Source: a virus. From it: a stretch of 35,493 nucleotides of DNA. Every line of letters begins with the position of its first letter. Within the stretch, counting starts at the first letter, position 1. The stretch spans positions 1 through 35,493 of the IMG/VR virus record IMGVR_UViG_3300034121_000903; one strand, written 5' to 3'. Positions 15,510 to 22,962 of this stretch are shown here, one piece after another. The notes under the pieces were generated by a model. It did no database searches. It saw only the letters and a list, made by a program, of their open reading frames with translations, and was not told the origin of the DNA. The position numbers and the translations under genes are program-made.

Positions 15510-16199
15510 ATGCCTTCATTTCAAACAGCCGGTTCTCGCACCACCATTACGCCAGAGGGGCGCAAGATTGTTTCCATTCCTGTCAGTGTCACAGACGACA
15601 CGGTGGCAACCATGCCAACTACGCCAACTGGGATGCGTTTGGTTTCCTCTGAATTTACCAACCGCCCCGACGGTGGCCGCGATTACGTTTTTACCTACGA
15701 GTCGAACGGCAGTGCGCCAGGAGACGCGCAAATCCAGATCAACGGGCAGGCCGCGCAAGAGCCCATCGAGACGCATCCCAAGTTTAACGGAGAGCAGGGT
15801 TTCGGAACAGTCAGTGACGCCGACCTTGCCGCTATCAGGGCATCGTTAAGCAGTGGAAGCGCACCCTCATTTACGGCCACCGGCCTTGACCTGACCGCAG
15901 CGCAAAACCTTTACGCGCTCATGCTGAAAGGTGTGACCAACTACTACACCGCAAGCGGAGTGACCTATTCCGAGACGTTCGACGAAACTGTGAAGCCAAA
16001 CCTCAACGAGCTTTGCTCAGTAGATCGCCCGCCTGCCGATGCGCCGTCTCTGCGCGAGGGCAGCAACTGGCTGCAAATTAGTTTGCGCGCCAACAAGATT
16101 TACGAACCAGACACCGGAACAAGTTTTTGGCGCATCACCCGCGAATGGTTGGCCAGCGGCCCGCGTGGTTGGAATGCCGACTTTGCCATCTACGAATAA
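15510..16199 (+). CDS. Tail-tip protein candidate (229 aa)
   Basis: It begins MPSFQTAGSRTTITPEGRKI with no clear Shine-Dalgarno sequence, four bases after the tape measure stop. It has a beta-rich N-terminal half and a C-terminal half with several Trp residues (GSNWLQISLRANKIYEP, TSFWRITREWLASG). The place after the tape measure is that of distal tail or minor tail proteins. No family motif is recognised. Confidence 0.55.
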   Translation: MPSFQTAGSRTTITPEGRKIVSIPVSVTDDTVATMPTTPTGMRLVSSEFTNRPDGGRDYVFTYESNGSAPGDAQIQINGQAAQEPIETHPKFNGEQGFGTVSDADLAAIRASLSSGSAPSFTATGLDLTAAQNLYALMLKGVTNYYTASGVTYSETFDETVKPNLNELCSVDRPPADAPSLREGSNWLQISLRANKIYEPDTGTSFWRITREWLASGPRGWNADFAIYE

Positions 16200-16201
16200 C
16201 C

Positions 16202-16825
16202 ATGCAACACGGCATCCGCGAGTTTCGCCCAAGGCAGCCGCTGGATCGCCAGCTTAGTTCTGACACGCTCAACCGCATCCTGCGGGAGTTAGAAAGCCTA
16301 CGCATCACCCGGGTGGTCAACGGCACTTTCAAAAAGTTGCCTGGCGGGACAGAGATCGTGGTTGCACCAAGAAGCGGTGGAGGAACGCCCGCCACCATCC
16401 AACCCTGGGACTTGCAGGCCCGCGTAGATCCCGCCGCCGCACCCGAAAACCCAACCCCGCCCTACCTTGTCCGTGTCCGCCCTGGCACGCTCAACGGCAT
16501 CCTGCCGACTAACTGGGACGAGGAGTTTGAGTATCCCGGCACGGGCCTGTGGTATGCCAAGGCCGTGATTGCAACGGACGGCGAGGCTATCACTGGCGTT
16601 ACTATTGAAATCGACGGCACAGCTCCCGCCGTGCAGCAGCCGCAGGAGTTTGGCATTGAGAATCCCGTTGAGTATTTGTTTGGCCTCTTCCTTGAAGGCG
16701 CGGTTTACCGCGTCATCGGGGCTGGGCATATCACGATTTCGCCAAAGCTGTGGCTGACCACGGAAAAGCCAGCGCCACCCGCGCCGGGCGAGCTTCCGTT
16801 TTTGCAATACTTTACACTGCGATGA
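16202..16825 (+). CDS. Hypothetical tail protein (207 aa)
   Basis: ATG 16202 follows the previous stop TAA by two bases. A short basic N-terminal helix (LNRILRELESLRITRVVNG) is followed by Pro-rich, beta-strand-rich sequence, with NPTPPYLVRVRPGTLNGILP in the middle. Such a helix-then-beta plan is common in phage tail fibre adaptors. An upstream extension to 16127 would overlap the previous gene. It overlaps the next gene by four bases. Confidence 0.6.
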   Translation: MQHGIREFRPRQPLDRQLSSDTLNRILRELESLRITRVVNGTFKKLPGGTEIVVAPRSGGGTPATIQPWDLQARVDPAAAPENPTPPYLVRVRPGTLNGILPTNWDEEFEYPGTGLWYAKAVIATDGEAITGVTIEIDGTAPAVQQPQEFGIENPVEYLFGLFLEGAVYRVIGAGHITISPKLWLTTEKPAPPAPGELPFLQYFTLR

Positions 16826-18618
16826 TCACCTGGGCGACCACAGTTGCCCCGCAAACCGAGGCATTTTCTTTTAGCTCTGTCTCTGAAGTGCGGCCACAAA
16901 ACCCTGGCGGCGGCGCGAGCGTAACGATCACCGTTACAGGACGAGCAACCACCCAGATTATTTGGTCAAAAACAATTTATAGCACGGCTGGATCGCTTGT
17001 CGGCGGCGGCGCGGGGAACACTGAATCCGTGCTCGGAACAACGAATTCAACAAGCTACCAAACAAATTCGGACGAGGCCGAAGTCAATCCTTCAATAACC
17101 GTGCGAAGCGTTGTTAATCAGACTTCAACGGAGACAACGCGCCAATACACCTATCGCCCGACAGCTACGAGCACCACCGCGACAACAACTTTAGGCAGCA
17201 CAGTGTCTGGGACGATCACTACGCTAGGGAGTTTTATCCCAACAACCGAAACCTACACATCGACCTTTTCTGGGACGGTATTAACGGCCACCGAGACTTG
17301 CCTGAGCACGACCACGGTAGCGCAAGAAACCGTTGCAACTCCTATTTTTGCCACCGTGATAGTGGCCGACAAGAACGAGGTGATCTGGGTTGCCAATACC
17401 ACAGCGGCGACCGCTCTTTCGGGCATTAGGGCAGCCTCGGCAGTCGCAACCTCAACCACGCGCACGACTATTATGCCGTGGACGCCAACGGTTACAGCCG
17501 TCCAAGCCAATTCGACAGAAACCACGGCGGTCAACTTGTCTGCAATTTTGGCCCAGTTTTCTTACAGCCAAACAGCCTTTGCCGCTTTTACTCAGACAGA
17601 AGTTGAGGACTACGAGTCATTACCTCACAAGACCATCACTGATGGAGGTCTTTCCCGTTCCCTTTCTGCCACGCAAATTTCCGCCACCGTGGCCGAGGCC
17701 CAAACAATCACGGTGACAAAAAGCGCAGGAACAGAAACTCGGTATGTCGAGTCCAACACAACCGCTCGCGCCTTTACAAATGGAGCCTCTTTTTCAAGCA
17801 ACGGAACAACTACTGGAACCATTGAGCGGCAGCACACTGTGCCAACAGCAGAAAGCTCGACTTCTAGTTTTACCGAAGAAGTTATTGCTTACAGCGTCCC
17901 AGAGACTTGGGATAATTCAGAGGAGGATTGGACTGAATACACATGGACGGCCAGTTTTCAGTCTTCAACCCTCAACTCACTGACCGATTTTGCGCGTCAA
18001 AGCCAAGGCATTACCACTTCTGTTGCCGTGGCCTCGACTGCCTACGAGGCGCGGTCTGGTGTCGTAGACTCAACGGGAGGAATTGCGCTTGGCTATTCCC
18101 TCAACAGCACGCTCGGAACTGGCTTTGGCGCAACCAAAGTCAGCCGCCATGCCTCATCAGCTTTTCCTTCATCAGGTGAATTTGACCAAGGCGGGACATC
18201 GCAAAACATTAGCGCGAGCTTTTCCAAGTTAAGCGTGTCTTTGTCTTTTCCCGGCTCCACCTCGACCACTACAACCACTGCGGTGTTGAGCCCATTTGGG
18301 GCGGCCTTAAGCGTAAGAGCTGGCCCTAGTGAATGGCGCTCGGCCCTGAATGCGTCAGGACTTGGCAAAAGCGAGACGGTCTTTATTACTCTGCCTCGTG
18401 GGGTTTACTCGGCCAATGGGTCAACTTTTTCAACCACTGGGCAAACAACGTCATTTGCCTCTGGCAACACCGCAACCAGCGCGGTTCCGTTGCCGGTCAG
18501 CTTTATTGTGCCGGTTACTGGCCTTGCCACCGCCGATAAGATTTGGTGGACCGCTTCGCGCAACAGCCACGAATCTTTAGGTGGGCTAACCCAAGCGGCA
18601 GCCTACTCGGCTGCTTGA
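16822..18618 (+). CDS. Very Ser/Thr-rich tail or adhesin-like protein (598 aa)
   Basis: The start is ATG 16822 in an ATGA overlap; an upstream in-frame ATG at 16750 would run deep into the previous gene. The protein is extremely rich in Thr, Ser, Ala and Val, with few Lys residues and long runs such as TATSTTATTTLGSTVSGTIT (about residues 112-131), suggesting a beta-rich extended fibre or an O-glycosylated surface. By eye the codons are more A/T-rich (ACA, ACT, TCA) than in neighbours, which may mark recent acquisition. A glycosyltransferase follows directly. No known receptor-binding domain is recognised. Confidence 0.65.
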   Translation: MITWATTVAPQTEAFSFSSVSEVRPQNPGGGASVTITVTGRATTQIIWSKTIYSTAGSLVGGGAGNTESVLGTTNSTSYQTNSDEAEVNPSITVRSVVNQTSTETTRQYTYRPTATSTTATTTLGSTVSGTITTLGSFIPTTETYTSTFSGTVLTATETCLSTTTVAQETVATPIFATVIVADKNEVIWVANTTAATALSGIRAASAVATSTTRTTIMPWTPTVTAVQANSTETTAVNLSAILAQFSYSQTAFAAFTQTEVEDYESLPHKTITDGGLSRSLSATQISATVAEAQTITVTKSAGTETRYVESNTTARAFTNGASFSSNGTTTGTIERQHTVPTAESSTSSFTEEVIAYSVPETWDNSEEDWTEYTWTASFQSSTLNSLTDFARQSQGITTSVAVASTAYEARSGVVDSTGGIALGYSLNSTLGTGFGATKVSRHASSAFPSSGEFDQGGTSQNISASFSKLSVSLSFPGSTSTTTTTAVLSPFGAALSVRAGPSEWRSALNASGLGKSETVFITLPRGVYSANGSTFSTTGQTTSFASGNTATSAVPLPVSFIVPVTGLATADKIWWTASRNSHESLGGLTQAAAYSAA

Positions 18619-18621
18619 CAC
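18613..18621 (+). promoter_or_regulatory. TTTGACA-like start-associated motif, copy 7 (one mismatch)
   Basis: GCTTGACAC contains the stop codon of the Ser/Thr-rich gene (TGA 18616-18618) and lies 15 bases before the GTG start at 18637. Confidence 0.45.
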
Positions 18622-18636
18622 GCCGCCCGCCCGCGA

Positions 18637-19659
18637 GTGTTAGCCATAGCCACCTACGCAACGCGCAGCTACTTCCACGTCTGGCCGCAGTTCCTTCGGC
18701 GCATTGCCGCCGCCGCTGGCCACCACGCCGAGGCGCATTTCATTCTCGCTACGGATCAATCGGACGAAGCCAAGGCCGCCATCGAGGCCGCGCGGCACGA
18801 ACTGCCCGAAGGCTGGCGCATCCAAGCGGTGCAGTTGCCGCTTGAGGACGGAGGCGTGGAGGGCAAGAACTACCAAGTAGACGCCCAGATGCGGATTGCC
18901 GCTTTGCAAGGGGCCGCATTCGCCGCTGCCAGAAAGATCCGCGCCACAGCTTTGTGGTCTGTCGAGGCCGACAACCTTGTCCCGCCCGATGCCCTGCGGG
19001 TGGCCGAGTGGGCGCTGGCCATGCCCACCGAGGACGGTTCGCCGTTTTACCATGTCTCCGCCGTGACCTACCCGAACGGCCTTTTTCTCGGGGGCAACGG
19101 CACACCGCAGAATCCCATTGCCGAGGACTTTACCGAGAAAGAGCGCAAGCTGCCGCCGCGCCTTGTCCGCGCTTTGGACGCCTGCCGCGCCCGACTCAAA
19201 GATTGCCAGGACAAAGCCATTGGTGAAAAGGAAGGCAAGCGGCTGGGGCGGCTGGCCGAGCGGGTTAAGCGTTGCCCGCCGGATGGCAATGTTTTTGAGG
19301 TGAGCGGCAAGCACGGTTGGCGACGGCGCGGGTGGATGGACTTCGCTTACCCTGGCATTGGCAGGGGGGCCATTGTGCCGTCCGATTGGTGTGGGCTGGG
19401 CTGCACGCTGATGTCTGCTCGGGCGCTGGCCTTGGCGACCTTTGAGGGCTACGACGGCAAAGGGACTCAAGACCTTTTCCTTTGCTGGCATCGCTGGCAT
19501 CCGAATGGCCTACGCATCGCCGCCATCCCGCACACTTGCGCGGACCATGTGAAGCGTGATGCCAAGGGCGAGGTAGTCCACCACCGGGCGTATCACGAAA
19601 CGGAAGGGGAATATCGCGGCCACCTTCGCCAACGCCAGCAACCTTGGATGCCCTGCTGA
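18637..19659 (+). CDS. Glycosyltransferase-like protein (340 aa)
   Basis: GTG 18637 starts MLAIATYATRSYFHVWPQFL, a GT-A-like first strand and helix. SVEADN (108-113) replaces the usual DXD at the end of the nucleotide-binding half. Later residues include WCGLGCTLMS and CADHVKR, typical of bacterial and phage glycosyltransferase-like folds with a late His. It is cytoplasmic and has no membrane segment. The gene directly follows the Ser/Thr-rich fibre, the obvious candidate acceptor. The enzyme class is moderately certain; the sugar and acceptor are unknown. Confidence 0.65.
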   Translation: MLAIATYATRSYFHVWPQFLRRIAAAAGHHAEAHFILATDQSDEAKAAIEAARHELPEGWRIQAVQLPLEDGGVEGKNYQVDAQMRIAALQGAAFAAARKIRATALWSVEADNLVPPDALRVAEWALAMPTEDGSPFYHVSAVTYPNGLFLGGNGTPQNPIAEDFTEKERKLPPRLVRALDACRARLKDCQDKAIGEKEGKRLGRLAERVKRCPPDGNVFEVSGKHGWRRRGWMDFAYPGIGRGAIVPSDWCGLGCTLMSARALALATFEGYDGKGTQDLFLCWHRWHPNGLRIAAIPHTCADHVKRDAKGEVVHHRAYHETEGEYRGHLRQRQQPWMPC

Positions 19660-19661
19660 CG

Positions 19662-19670
19662 CTTTGACAC
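19662..19670 (+). promoter_or_regulatory. TTTGACA start-associated motif, copy 8
   Basis: CTTTGACAC lies between genes, three bases after the preceding stop and 19 bases before ATG 19690. Confidence 0.5.
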
Positions 19671-19689
19671 AGAGGGCGAGGGCAAGGCC

Positions 19690-20217
19690 ATGCGCGTTTA
19701 CGTCAACCTCGATTCCCGCGAGTTCGTTGTTTCTCCTGTTTTGTTGCAGCGGGTCAGCACGCTCTTTTTTACCCGCCGCGATATCGTTCCTGTCCAAGTT
19801 CAGTTTGTGCGCGGCGGCACGGTGGTGGAATTGGCAGCTGGGGCAACGGGCCAGATGGGGCTGAAAAAGACTTTCGCTGGCAGCTTCTTGGCCAATGACG
19901 CCGCGTTTACCAAGACAGGAACAGGGACAACCACCGTTTATCAGTTCGACCTCAACCTAAATACCACCAACCTCAACGCCGAATTCCCGCTCGACACTGA
20001 GGACAGCATATCGGCCAAGGTCGAAATTGAGTGGACCGAATCCGGCACGACCTCCTCCACGTTGCCGACCTCCGCGACGATCTACAATGACGTGATCCGT
20101 GGCGGCGAAGGTGTTCCGACTGTTACGGCTGCGGCCAGCTTCAAGCTGCTCTCGGGAGACTCAAGCCTGTGGACGATCACGGTAGACAACGACGGCATTT
20201 TGACAGCCACCAAATAA
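19690..20217 (+). CDS. Tail/fibre-associated beta-rich protein (175 aa)
   Basis: It starts MRVYVNLDSREFVVSPVLLQ with a weak purine-rich leader. The sequence alternates hydrophobic and Thr/Asn residues, with a middle segment TVYQFDLNLNTTNLNAEFPL. The last residues, WTITVDNDGILTATK, match in pattern the end of the gene at 22416 (FALSVDDDGMLTTTRL), pointing to a shared terminal hairpin perhaps used for docking. It probably belongs to a baseplate or fibre complex. No family is confidently recognised. Confidence 0.6.
   Translation: MRVYVNLDSREFVVSPVLLQRVSTLFFTRRDIVPVQVQFVRGGTVVELAAGATGQMGLKKTFAGSFLANDAAFTKTGTGTTTVYQFDLNLNTTNLNAEFPLDTEDSISAKVEIEWTESGTTSSTLPTSATIYNDVIRGGEGVPTVTAAASFKLLSGDSSLWTITVDNDGILTATK
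20198..20206 (+). promoter_or_regulatory. TTTGACA start-associated motif, copy 9
   Basis: TTTTGACAG lies within the last codons of the preceding gene, 22 bases before ATG 20229. The spacing is longer than in other copies. Confidence 0.35.
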
Positions 20218-20228
20218 CTGAAAGCCCA

Positions 20229-21482
20229 ATGAAACTTCGCCTCCTAATCCTCCTCGCCGCCGCCGCCCTGGCTGCCGCACCAGCCGCAGGGCAGACTGTA
20301 AAATCTTTAGGCTACAACACAACAAACGGCAACATCGTCGCGGCAACCAATGTCACCTTCACCAACTCGGTTGGTTTCGCCACCAACGCCCGAGCGGCCA
20401 CGCGCACCAACCTCGGCGGCACTACGGTGGGCAATGCGGTTTTTACGGCGACCAATGCTGCGGCGGCGGCTACGGCTGTTGGCCTTGGTGCAAACAATGA
20501 GGTAAGTTTTTTAACACTCAATGCAAGAATGAATGCTGGCGAAAGCAATTCAATTGTCTTCAATTCCCCAATAGCCTTTGATGACGTAGCAGATGAAGAC
20601 ATTGTTGCAAAAACCCGCACCAACCTCGGCCTCGGCGCAACCAACAACGTCACCTTCTCCAACGTCACTGCAAGCGGCACGCTTACCGCCACCGGCAACG
20701 CGACCCTCAACGGCTCGGACAACCTCATGCCAAACGCGACCACGGCGAGCAGTGGGGCGAGCTTGATGACGCGGGAGCTAACCGACGACAATCCCCTTTG
20801 GGCACTTGGTTCTGTTCGGCCAATGGGTGCTTATGCATTCGGCAATTCTGGATCACCAGCAACGGCGGTTGAGGCAGTCACCCGTGGCGGTGCATTTCTT
20901 GCCACCGGAGCAAACACTAATGGTTATGGTCGCGCCTCTCTTTACCAAGGCATCAATGACGCGCCCCTCCTAAGTGGGCAAGGCATTAGGTTCACGCAAA
21001 GTATTACAGCGTCTGCAATATTATCAACAGTTCCGCGCACCAACGGGGTAGTGCGGCTAATCGTGGGTGGGAACGGTGGCGTTCCTGCTGCGGCGGACGC
21101 GGACGCGTTGGCGGTGCGTGGATTTGGAGTTGAATTTGCAGTTGACCCTAGCGGGTTCAAAATGCGGCTCTTTGCCCACAATGGAACAAGCTACACAAAT
21201 TCAGCTTACAGTGCGGGGATTGCTAATAGTTCGGCTCCTCCACAGCATGTTATAATTTCCAGTCAAACTAACGGCGTTATTTCTTTATACCATTCAATCG
21301 GAGTAGTCAAAAGCCCTCCTCGCCCATCGACAACGCCCTTGCTTACGCTTTCTGGGGGGCCGACTAGCGGGTTTGGAGGCGGGTATGTCGATTTGGTCAC
21401 TGTTACTGCTTCAAACACTGCTGCAACACCAATTCCGGCCACCGCAGTTTTTTACAGCGGCATGATTGAGGTGAAAGATTAA
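20229..21482 (+). CDS. Tail-fibre-like protein with N-terminal signal peptide (417 aa)
   Basis: ATG 20229 begins MKLRLLILLAAAALAAAPAA, then GQT: a textbook Sec signal peptide (basic n-region, hydrophobic core, Ala-X-Ala-type cleavage near residues 19-21). The mature part carries fibre-type repeats, TRTNLGGTTVGN (about 59-70) and TRTNLGLGATNNVTF (about 132-146), of the kind found in trimeric phage fibres, then a distinct C-terminal beta domain (about 190-417). A signal peptide is odd for a virion fibre. It may be exported to the periplasm or cell surface, or be a host-derived gene. Confidence 0.65.
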   Translation: MKLRLLILLAAAALAAAPAAGQTVKSLGYNTTNGNIVAATNVTFTNSVGFATNARAATRTNLGGTTVGNAVFTATNAAAAATAVGLGANNEVSFLTLNARMNAGESNSIVFNSPIAFDDVADEDIVAKTRTNLGLGATNNVTFSNVTASGTLTATGNATLNGSDNLMPNATTASSGASLMTRELTDDNPLWALGSVRPMGAYAFGNSGSPATAVEAVTRGGAFLATGANTNGYGRASLYQGINDAPLLSGQGIRFTQSITASAILSTVPRTNGVVRLIVGGNGGVPAAADADALAVRGFGVEFAVDPSGFKMRLFAHNGTSYTNSAYSAGIANSSAPPQHVIISSQTNGVISLYHSIGVVKSPPRPSTTPLLTLSGGPTSGFGGGYVDLVTVTASNTAATPIPATAVFYSGMIEVKD

Positions 21483-21484
21483 CC

Positions 21485-21871
21485 ATGAAACTTCTACTCT
21501 CCAACAACCATCTAACCCGCTACAGCAATTCGGGCGCATACGCCACGACCACCAGCATCCCGCTTGACGGCGACCTCGCCACAACCGCGCAAACGCTTCT
21601 CGCATGGCTGCAAGCACAACTGGTCGAGGGCGAAAGCGTAGGCCAAGTGTTCCTTGAGCCAGACGGCACACACTCCGACTACGAGACGCAAGTGGACGCT
21701 GAAGGCGTAGAGTCACAGGTCGCCACCTCGACCCGCGCCAAGCTCTCCGCTGCCGTAACCGCGCACGCTGCCGCCGGATCACGCAGCGTTGTTTACTCCA
21801 GCGAAGCCCTGCCCACCGAACTGCGCGACGGCCTGCTCGCAGCATGGGCGGCTTTAGAAGCAATGCCGTGA
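21485..21871 (+). CDS. Hypothetical protein (128 aa)
   Basis: ATG 21485 follows the previous stop by two bases. The N-terminal third is polar and the C-terminal two-thirds are Ala/Glu/Val-rich helix. TSTRAKLSAAVTAHAAAGSR is followed by SVVYSSEALPTELRDGLLAA. The stop overlaps the next start (GTGA). No family is recognised; position suggests a fibre-assembly or lysis-adjacent role. Confidence 0.6.
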   Translation: MKLLLSNNHLTRYSNSGAYATTTSIPLDGDLATTAQTLLAWLQAQLVEGESVGQVFLEPDGTHSDYETQVDAEGVESQVATSTRAKLSAAVTAHAAAGSRSVVYSSEALPTELRDGLLAAWAALEAMP

Positions 21872-22062
21872 GCCTTCTCGATCAGCACCTTTCCACGGTT
21901 GAACGTGGCGCACTCGGCACGTTGGCGACTACTGGATCAGTGGCCGTCAGCTTTATGGCCCAATTTGAACTATATCTGCGGATCGGCGGCTTGATCCTTG
22001 GTCTAGCCATCGGCGTGATAACGCTGCTCTCTGTCTGGCGCGACTACCAACGCAAAAAATAA
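21868..22062 (+). CDS. Small membrane protein, holin or antiholin candidate (64 aa)
   Basis: GTG 21868 overlaps the previous stop; ATG 21844 in the same frame is possible but overlaps more. There is one clear membrane helix, IGGLILGLAIGVITLLSVW (about residues 40-58), and a weaker hydrophobic stretch before it (ALGTLATTGSVAVSFMA). A basic tail DYQRKK ends the protein, giving an N-out/C-in pattern seen in small holins. It lies just upstream of the other lysis genes. Confidence 0.55.
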   Translation: MSLLDQHLSTVERGALGTLATTGSVAVSFMAQFELYLRIGGLILGLAIGVITLLSVWRDYQRKK

Positions 22063-22063
22063 T

Positions 22064-22411
22064 ATGGCCGCCACGACCTACGACATTCTCATTGAGCAGG
22101 GCGCGACTTACAGCCAGGTCATCACCTACAAGGACAACGGCGTGGCCGTGAACCTCACGGGATATACGGCGCGGATGCAAGTGCGGGCTACCTTAGAGTC
22201 AGCAAGCACCCTAGTCGAACTGACCACGGCAAACAGCCGCATTGCACTAGGCGGCACGGCAGGGACGATCACCCTGACCATCTCAGCCACCGACACCGCC
22301 GGCCTGACTGCCGGGCGAGGGGTTTACGACCTTGAGTTGGTCAGCGGCTCGGGCATCGTCACAAGGCTTTTGCAAGGCGTGGCCACCATTTCCCGCAACG
22401 TCACAAGGTAA
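22064..22411 (+). CDS. Baseplate/fibre N-terminal-type domain protein (115 aa)
   Basis: ATG 22064 is two bases after the previous stop. The sequence follows a pattern widespread in phage baseplate and fibre proteins: ILIEQGATYSQVITYKDNG, LTGYTARMQVR, then TLTISATDTAGLTAGRGVYDLEL, and a closing RLLQGVATISRNVTR. This domain usually forms the virion-attachment part of a larger fibre or a stand-alone accessory. It is strand-rich, with no membrane part, so it is structural rather than lytic despite its place among the lysis genes. Confidence 0.6.
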   Translation: MAATTYDILIEQGATYSQVITYKDNGVAVNLTGYTARMQVRATLESASTLVELTTANSRIALGGTAGTITLTISATDTAGLTAGRGVYDLELVSGSGIVTRLLQGVATISRNVTR

Positions 22412-22415
22412 CGTC

Positions 22416-22628
22416 ATGGCGGCTGAACTCGTCATCGAGGCAAGCACGGCAACCCTTGTTCTAGAGGTTAGCCAGGCCAGCGTCCTTGAGATCGGCGCGG
22501 CTGGCCCACAAGGCGCGTCTGCGGTCCTAGCCAACGGCGTGACCAGCGTAACCCTACGCACGGCCACCGGGGCCGAGTTCGCGCTATCGGTGGATGATGA
22601 CGGGATGCTGACCACGACTCGTCTATGA
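22416..22628 (+). CDS. Small structural protein (70 aa)
   Basis: ATG 22416 follows the previous stop by four bases. A Val/Leu/Ala strand-rich N-terminus ends in the collagen-like GAAGPQGA (about residues 28-35), and the end FALSVDDDGMLTTTRL repeats the pattern of the protein ending at 20217. This looks like a trimming-down of a fibre: attachment strand, short Gly-X-Y linker and terminal hairpin. Function is inferred. Confidence 0.55.
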   Translation: MAAELVIEASTATLVLEVSQASVLEIGAAGPQGASAVLANGVTSVTLRTATGAEFALSVDDDGMLTTTRL

Positions 22629-22631
22629 CGC

Positions 22632-22640
22632 CTTTGACAC
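22632..22640 (+). promoter_or_regulatory. TTTGACA start-associated motif, copy 10
   Basis: CTTTGACAC is in the gap after the stop at 22628 and 14 bases before ATG 22655. It supports ATG 22655 over the upstream ATG at 22625, whose reading would swallow the motif. Confidence 0.5.
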
Positions 22641-22654
22641 GTCTGCCGAGGTCT

Positions 22655-22822
22655 ATGGACTACCTCGTCTCTCGTCTAAAAGAAAAGAGCACCTATTCCG
22701 GCATCTTGGCCCTGCTCTCGGCTGTCGGCCTTGCTATCGACCCCGAGCAGTTCTCTGCCATCGCCGCTGCGGTCATGGCGCTGGTCGGCGTTTTTGAGGT
22801 CTTCCGCCGGGAGAACCGATAG
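22655..22822 (+). CDS. Holin (55 aa)
   Basis: From ATG 22655 the protein is MDYLVSRLKEKSTYSGILAL, a second hydrophobic helix FSAIAAAVMALVGVFEVF, and a basic tail RRENR. Short N-terminal basic helix, two hydrophobic segments split by DPEQ, and a charged C-terminus match a common small phage holin pattern. It would make membrane lesions that release the amidase. Stop TAG overlaps the next GTG. I prefer it to the 21868 gene as main holin because of direct coupling to the endolysin. Confidence 0.7.
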   Translation: MDYLVSRLKEKSTYSGILALLSAVGLAIDPEQFSAIAAAVMALVGVFEVFRRENR

Positions 22823-22962
22823 TGCGCGCCGTCATCTTGGCGCTGGTCGCGCTGGTTTTGGCCGGCTGCGCGGGCATGAAGCTCGGTGCTGGTTACAACC
22901 TAGAGGCCAAGCAGTTCTTTCTCCAGATTGAGAAGCCGCTAGAGCCCGGACTTAAGAAGTGA
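22822..22962 (+). CDS. Small lipoprotein, o-spanin-like (46 aa)
   Basis: GTG 22822 starts MRAVILALVALVLAGCAGMK: a basic start, hydrophobic core and lipobox LAGC with Cys16. The mature part is only about 31 residues, polar, ending PGLKK. Size and place between holin and endolysin resemble Rz1-type outer-membrane lipoproteins, which help disrupt the outer membrane. A partner inner-membrane spanin is not evident, so a unimolecular or unrelated lipoprotein role is possible. It implies a host with an outer membrane. Confidence 0.65.
   Translation: MRAVILALVALVLAGCAGMKLGAGYNLEAKQFFLQIEKPLEPGLKK

Noticed and set aside
18640-19500. Leftward open frame of 286 codons opposite the glycosyltransferase
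   Set aside because: No recognisable motif, and the plus-strand frame has GT-A features and a start with the TTTGACA motif.
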